Of a stretch of 64,000 bases of DNA, positions 1 through 64,000 are shown piece by piece. How positions within the stretch are numbered: position 1 is the stretch's first letter; each line of letters begins with the position of its first letter. A model generated the notes under the pieces. That model did no database searches, was not told the DNA's origin, and worked only from the letters and a program-made list of their open reading frames with translations. Where the stretch lies: contig NC_079216.1 in assembly GCF_029633865.1 (NCBI RefSeq), forward strand, positions 23,882,136-23,946,135, written 5' to 3'. The DNA is from Lampris incognitus. Lineage: Eukaryota > Chordata > Actinopteri > Lampriformes > Lampridae. The position numbers and the translations under genes are program-made.

Positions 1-82
1 AGCAGACGTGTTAAAACACACGTGTACCCATGTATACGCATAGAGTACGAGAAAACTGCACAGAGTGATAGAAAGGAAAAAA

Positions 83-607
83 AGACAGTCAGACAGTCAG
101 ATAGGGGGACAGCCAGTCAGACAGGGAGACAGTCAGTCAGTCAGTCAGTCAGACAGTTAGACGAAGACAGCCAGACAGTGAGAAAGCCAGTCAAACAGGG
201 AGACAGCCAGACAGTGGGACAGCCAGTCACACAGGGGGACAGTCAGACAGGGAGACAGTCAGACAGAGACAGTGAGACAGGGAGAGAGTCAGTCAGTCAG
301 TCAGTCAGACAGTTAGGCGGAGACAGTCAAACAGTGAGACAGTGATACAGTCGGACAGGGAGAGAGTCAGTCAGTCAGTCAGACAGTCAGACGGAGACAG
401 TGAGACAGTCAAACAGTGAGACAGCCAGTCAGACAGGGAGACAGTCAGACAGTGGGACAGCCAGTCAGACAGTCAGACAGGGAGACAGGGAGACAGTGAG
501 ACAGTGAGACAGTCGGTCAGACAGTGAGACAGGGGGACAATCAGACAGTGAGACAGTGAGACAGTCAGTCAGACGGTGAGACAGTCAGACAGCCAGACAG
601 ACAGTGA
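83..607. repeat. Degenerate GACAGTCA-type tandem repeat upstream of wt1
   Basis: About 525 bp are built almost wholly from variants of gacagtcaga, cagtcagtcagt and acagggagacag. It ends about 54 bp before the wt1 ATG. An open frame through it (Ser/Gln/Thr/Arg-rich) is a by-product of the repeat period and not a gene. Confidence 0.9.
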
Positions 608-611
608 TTAT

Positions 612-644
612 TGTGGTCTAGGTGCACCTTCCTCCTTGTTGCAG
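612..644 (+). promoter_or_regulatory. Possible splice acceptor in the wt1 5' leader
   Basis: A pyrimidine-rich stretch, ccttcctccttgttgcag, ends about 17 nt before the ATG and looks like a 3' splice site. If used, wt1 would have an upstream noncoding exon, outside the window or beyond the tandem repeat. No promoter motif was recognised in the remaining upstream sequence. Confidence 0.35.
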
Positions 645-654
645 CCAAACCTAG

Positions 655-59219
<58,565 letters not shown>

Positions 59220-60990
59220 GACTATTCCCCTTTTCTCTTTTATTTATACTCAGTTTACATTTAAAAGATCAAATCTGGTTCATATTAGGTTGAAACTCTC
59301 CCTTTGGAATTAATCTAACTCTTGGAGTCACTTCTCAGCAGCCTGAAACCAGCCCCTTTATGGGACTGGTTTGAGGAAGTCTCAGTGGGTCCAAAGTAAA
59401 TGCACTCCGCCTGGGAAGCCATCCACAATATGACTGAATGGATTTGAAAATGATCGAAGGCCTTCCTCTTGTTTTGAGTTATGCTGTGCACAAGGGCACA
59501 GATCAGCACTTGAGCAGGTCAGACTGTTCCTCATTATCTTGTACAAAGCCTCAAACAAATGCAGTCAAACAAACGGCACCACACAGGGGTTTCCCTTCAG
59601 CCCAACCTTCTTTTGCTCCTAGTTAGAACCGACATACCATGATACACTGTGTTATCCATAGTGATTTGGTTGCAGGCCTCAATTGTTTTGCCCATTACAG
59701 AAATTGTTGAAAAAAAGGGGTAGAAGTTACTTACAAGGAAATGTTTTGCAAGAGAAGGTGTGAAAAAATGTTGGCTGCTAGATTGACTCTGATCTATTCC
59801 AAGTCCATTTCACAATGCAAACAGAACCGGTATTCCTAACCTGGTGAAGAGTCGATGTTGGCATTAAATGTTTCACTCTGTGAGACAGTTACACAAAAAC
59901 CTCAAACTGAAAGGTTTCCATTCGAGTACTACAATGAAACATCCCCAGTCGTCTTAATGAAAATGATCTTTATGCATTCCCGTGGTCTGACTGTGGGATC
60001 AGCGACAGATGAACGTCCGTGGTTAGCCAACTCAACACCTGGGCCACCGATGGACTTCTGCACAAAGTGGCTCCTGTGTTGGCCAGCGCACAAGCTGCCG
60101 CATTCTGGTAATTCACGTGTCTGTATTCATGAGGGAACATCCTTCTCCTTAGGGCTGGTGTAAATATGTTAACGGTATCTCTAGGTTCAGCGTCGCTTTT
60201 TTAACTAGTGTTTAAGACTTATTTATTGTAATAGTTTTGTGAATAACAAGAACGTGTCACTTGAATGATTTGCAAAAGGGGGCAAGGGGCCTACAAAAGT
60301 GTCAAGCAATGAGAGTCTCTTCTCACTGGTGTGTAGGGCTGACTGGTCAGACAGGCATGCACATCATTTTCTCTGACCCCTTCACTCACTCTTGTCTTAT
60401 CCCGCCGTGAATGTTACTGCTGGCTTTTACTAAAATCGAAAAACAATTACATAGCATTTCCCACCAGACATAGTTTGCAGAATTTGCAACATTACTTTCG
60501 GTGTTTATTTCTGGTCAACAAAACACAAAGTCATATTTACGTTCCGCTGCGTTTTTTGTTTCGTTATAAAACAGCGGATGCAAATGATGTCCGTCTGGGG
60601 AGTTATTGGAGTATAGTTGGCGATGAGCATTTCCACGCAGCACTCGGCTCTCTGGAAGCTGAGTCCTCCCGCTCCCTCGTCTCTGTGGTGTGTACATATT
60701 GCTGGACTTTGGCAGTGGTCTTGACACTGCACGCTGTAAAAAAAAAAGTGTCTGCTGGGTCACACTGGCTCTGTGGCCGGACGCCATGGTCAAGATGTAA
60801 ATTATTCACCATCGCAACTGAACTCATTTCATGGTGAAATTTATGTAACTTAAAATGATATACTATAGACGTAGAGTTCATTTGATGTATCCTGGAAGTG
60901 TTTGCAGTTTTCGTTCCTTTGAAGTGTAATTAACACTTAATGGCATAAAAGACCAAAGGTAAATAAACATTTGCTGTTTTAGTAAGAGAT
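59220..60990 (+). other. wt1: Probable wt1 3' UTR
   Basis: This is non-repetitive sequence after the stop with no supported coding frame. The first clear AATAAA on this strand lies at 60962-60967, so polyadenylation shortly after is plausible, giving a 3' UTR of about 1.75 kb. The exact end cannot be set without transcript data. Confidence 0.5.
60962..60967 (+). terminator. Candidate wt1 polyadenylation signal
   Basis: A canonical AATAAA hexamer lies about 1.74 kb downstream of the wt1 stop. No better hexamer was noticed between the stop and this site. Confidence 0.4.
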
Positions 60991-61082
60991 AACACAAGAT
61001 AAAAGTGTGTGTGTGTCCTCTTATGTGTTGTGTCAGTGTATTGTGGCTGTTCCGATGTAGCACCATCATGCTACTTAGTTTC

Positions 61083-61372
61083 CTGATCGTGACCATTTGT
61101 TACCGGTCATGTGATACCGGTCATTTGTTACCGGTCATGTTACCGGTCATGTGTTCCGGGTCATGCGTTACCGGTCATGTGATACAGGTCATGTGTTACC
61201 GGTCATGTGTTCCGGGTCATGCGTTACCGGTCATGTGATACCGGTCGTTTGTTCCGGGTCATGTGATACCAGTCATGTGTTCCAGGTCATGCATTACCGG
61301 TCATGTGTTACCAGTCATGTGTTCCGGGTCATGTGTTACCGGTCATGTGTTACCGGTCATGTGTTATCAGTA
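61083..61372. repeat. Minisatellite, unit about gttaccggtcatgt
   Basis: About 22 imperfect 12-14-bp copies with variants gttccgggtcatgt and gataccggtcatgt. Confidence 0.93.
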
Positions 61373-61668
61373 CAGCAGAGACTTCACCGGGTGAATGCGA
61401 TGCTGAAGCTTCAAAGGGACACCAAACACACAGAGGAAGGACTCACACACTTCCCCTCTGCAAAACACGTTAAAAAAAACACGTTAAGAAACAAGGGATG
61501 CTGTAAGGAAATATGTACGGCTATTTGCTGTTGACATATTTATGGACACTACATGCAGTTTGTCAAAATGGACCTGAAACGTCGACAAATGAAAGCATTG
61601 AATGTGTCTTGTTGTATTACAAAATTATATTCAGCACAATCATAACAGGAGAGGACCATGTACAGCAC

Positions 61669-61676
<8 letters not shown>

Positions 61677-61712
<36 letters not shown>

Positions 61713-61778
61713 GTGTACAGTACAGTACCATCCTCGGGCCTCGTTATCTCTGCAGATTCCTGGTCACATTCCTCGGCT

Positions 61779-61858
<80 letters not shown>
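61677..61858. repeat. (AC)n and (GT)n tracts in inverted arrangement
   Basis: (AC)~15 at 61677-61707 and (GT)~38 at 61782-61857, separated by about 75 bp. The two could pair. Confidence 0.93.
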
Positions 61859-61861
<3 letters not shown>

Positions 61862-61969
61862 CACGGCAGCACAAGCAGATAAAAGTGAACGTGTTTTCTC
61901 TCAAGTGCTCTTGACTCTTTCACTTTTTTCAATCTCCCTCCTTCGTTTCTGTTTTATTCCACGGCGACC

Positions 61970-61972
<3 letters not shown>

Positions 61973-62058
<86 letters not shown>
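61973..62058. repeat. (CT)n microsatellite
   Basis: About 42 CT units. Confidence 0.96.
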
Positions 62059-62060
<2 letters not shown>

Positions 62061-62159
62061 CGCCTTTCATTTCCTCCTTCTCAACATGGTGTAACCAGTG
62101 TTCAGGTATTTAAGTTACACTGATCCCACATAGTATCATTATTGTTACTCTGATCTGCA

Positions 62160-62455
62160 GTCAGGAGCAGTGCATGAACACCTCCCCCGGTACCTCCAGC
62201 ACCACTACAACCCAGCCACCACTACCACGCAGGAGCAGCAGGGCTTCATCCGGAACGTTCCTGCAGCAAGAAGTCCGTGGCACTGCTGCGGGCTGCTGAC
62301 ACACACATGTACAGTCACACATGTTTAAGTTACACACATTTATATTTGTGTGTTTGTGTGTGAATTAAATTGTAAAGCGCTTTGAGTGGCTGTTGCAGCT
62401 AGAGAAGTGCTATCTAAAATGCAACTTGATTGATTGATTTAAGTATATTTATATC
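62160..62455. mobile_element. Possible repeat fragment with LINE-like tail
   Basis: Ends with aattgtaaagcgctttgagt, gctagagaagtgctatctaa and ttgattgattgattt, a common fish retroelement tail. The first 120 bp are an open stretch of unknown origin, preceded by tgatctgcag. Confidence 0.45.
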
Positions 62456-62723
62456 TAAGTATATTTATATTTAAGTGGGGAATATTTTTTGCGAGCTGTT
62501 GTTACTTTTTGACAGAGTAAGAGGAAGAGAAGAGCGCAGGGTAAAAGAGTGAGCGGGGGACAGACAGAGTCGGAGACAGATAAAGACAGATGCTGCAATG
62601 TTTCATTTGTGAACTTTTATCATAAGTTTAGCCAAAGTGTTGGTGTAAATCAGATAGTGTGTCTAATTCCCCTGGTGGAAATCCCCTAAAACTCCCCTCG
62701 GCTCCACAGCCTTACTCGCTCTC

Positions 62724-62747
62724 CTGTGTGTGTGTGCGTGTGTGTGC

Positions 62748-62841
<94 letters not shown>
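62724..62841. repeat. (GT)n microsatellite
   Basis: About 55 GT units with gcgtg interruptions at the start. Confidence 0.95.
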
Positions 62842-62843
<2 letters not shown>

Positions 62844-63134
62844 AATGGGATGGGGTCATGGTCTTTTTGAAGTGTGCTAGCGGGTGTGTGTAACTGTAGT
62901 ACTGTCCACTAACAACACACACTGTGTCGAACACACACTGTGGGAAGAGTGTGAGTAGGACGGAGAGACAACAGCATCGCATCAGACTGACGTCGAGCCT
63001 CGCGGACCATCCAGAGTCCCCGGCTGCTCTGTGAGGATGAACAGAGAGGGACAGATGGACGTGGACGTCCAGCGTGATGCTGCAGCTGTGCTGCATGTGG
63101 CGTCTCATTCACTTCCTCTGGTCTCAATGGACAG

Positions 63135-63502
63135 AAAACTCCCATCAGCCCAGTGGACAGAAAAGACACACCAGGCCAGTGGACAGACAACATACACCAG
63201 GCCAGTGGACAGAAAACACACACTAGCCCAGTGGACAGAAAACACACACCGGCCCAGTGGACAAAAAACTCACATCGGCCCAGTGGACAAAAAGCTCACA
63301 CTGGCCCAGTGGACAGAAAACACACATCAGCCCAGTGGACAGAAAACACACACCAGTCCAGTGGACAGAACACACACCGGCCCAGTGGACAGACAACACA
63401 CACCAGGCCAGTGGACAGAAAACACACACCGGCCCAGTGGACAGACAACACACACCAGGCCAGTGGACAGACAACACACAGCAGCCCAGTGGACAGGGAA
63501 AA
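63135..63502. repeat. Minisatellite, unit about cagtggacagaaaacacacac
   Basis: About 14 copies of a 24-27-bp unit containing ggcccagtggacagaaaaca. Long open frames exist on both strands because the unit length is often a multiple of three, but nothing suggests a gene. Confidence 0.94.
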
Positions 63503-63624
63503 AAAACGTAAAAAGAAAGACAGACAAAGAAAAAAGAAAAACAAATAGAAACTAACAATTTTTTTACAAACATTGGGAGTGAAAGAAGCAGCGAGAAAAA
63601 CAACAAAAGATTAAGACAGAAGGG

Positions 63625-63626
63625 TT

Positions 63627-63658
<32 letters not shown>

Positions 63659-63822
63659 AGAGGGATAGAGAGAGAGAGGAGAAGAGGGAGCAAGAGAGGG
63701 AGAGGGAGATAGGGAGGGAGGGAGGGAGAGAGAGATAGGGAGGGAGGGAGAGAGAGAGGAGAAGAGGGAGGGAGAGAGGGAGAGAGAGATAGGGAGGGAG
63801 GGAGGGAGGGAGGGAGAGGAAA
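63625..63822. repeat. (GA)n / (GGGA)n purine-rich simple sequence
   Basis: About 200 bp of gaga and gggagg words, all purine on the + strand. Confidence 0.95.
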
Positions 63823-63939
63823 ACTCTCTGCGGTCATGTTGTTCTGTGCTCTGTGGAAACTGAAGAAAGGAGGGGATGATACCATGGCTGTCTGGGTCCT
63901 GGTACAGCTCAGCACGACCCATTCCCCTACAAGCTGGAT

Positions 63940-64000
<61 letters not shown>
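63940..64000. repeat. (AC)n microsatellite reaching the window end
   Basis: At least 30 AC units, cut by the window edge. Confidence 0.95.

Noticed and set aside
61083..61372. Regular repeats that could look like a CRISPR array
   Set aside because: Units are 12-14 bp with no unique spacers, in a vertebrate genome; this is a minisatellite.
63031..63606. Open frames of up to 174 codons (Gln-Trp-Thr repeats) on both strands
   Set aside because: They are the translated 24-27-bp minisatellite; both strands are open equally and no start context or homology is present.

Overview
The window is vertebrate nuclear DNA, almost certainly from a ray-finned (teleost) fish. It holds one host gene that I can recognise: a complete Wilms tumour 1 zinc-finger transcription factor gene (wt1) on the + strand, running from its ATG at 661 to its stop at 59219. 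Nine coding exons were located by homology to known WT1 protein. All splice phases agree, giving an uninterrupted 1,338-nt reading frame of 445 residues (-KTS form). The mammal-specific 17-residue exon 5 is absent, as expected for a fish. The tandem splice donors of the +KTS/-KTS switch are preserved. I could not decide between the wt1a and wt1b paralogs from this sequence alone.

Everything else is intron, flank or repeat. Intron 1 (1.1-8.2 kb) carries microsatellites, a tRNA-derived SINE and a possible DNA transposon. Intron 3 (9.7-42.4 kb) is a stack of mobile elements. It contains two minus-strand LTR retrotransposons (about 11.6-17.1 kb and 30.6-39.5 kb) whose integrase lies upstream of reverse transcriptase, the Gmr1-type order, and the first has a SCAN-like gag. 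The second is interrupted by a BED-finger DNA element and by a third LTR element, which itself carries a hAT-like fragment with a SINE inside. Intron 3 also has L2-like, Tx1-like, Rex1-like and unassigned LINE fragments, further SINEs, and a CT-rich minisatellite split by a LINE. Intron 4 (42.5-52.1 kb) holds an intact Tc1/mariner transposon with a DD36E-spaced transposase, an internally deleted opposite-strand copy, a 37-bp-TIR MITE and an RTE-like LINE. Intron 6 (52.2-57.1 kb) holds a 1.7-kb minisatellite and a 5S-rRNA-derived SINE with a second SINE inserted in it. The zinc-finger exons 7-10 are clustered at 57.1-59.2 kb, followed by the 3' UTR and a flank rich in simple repeats to the window end.

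The host-level interest is how repeats sit on wt1 splice sites: a SINE tail starts at the exon 1 donor, a (GT)n tract abuts the exon 2 acceptor, and (AC)n tracts follow the exon 3 and exon 6 donors. Most long open frames in the window are artefacts of tandem repeats and are not annotated as genes.
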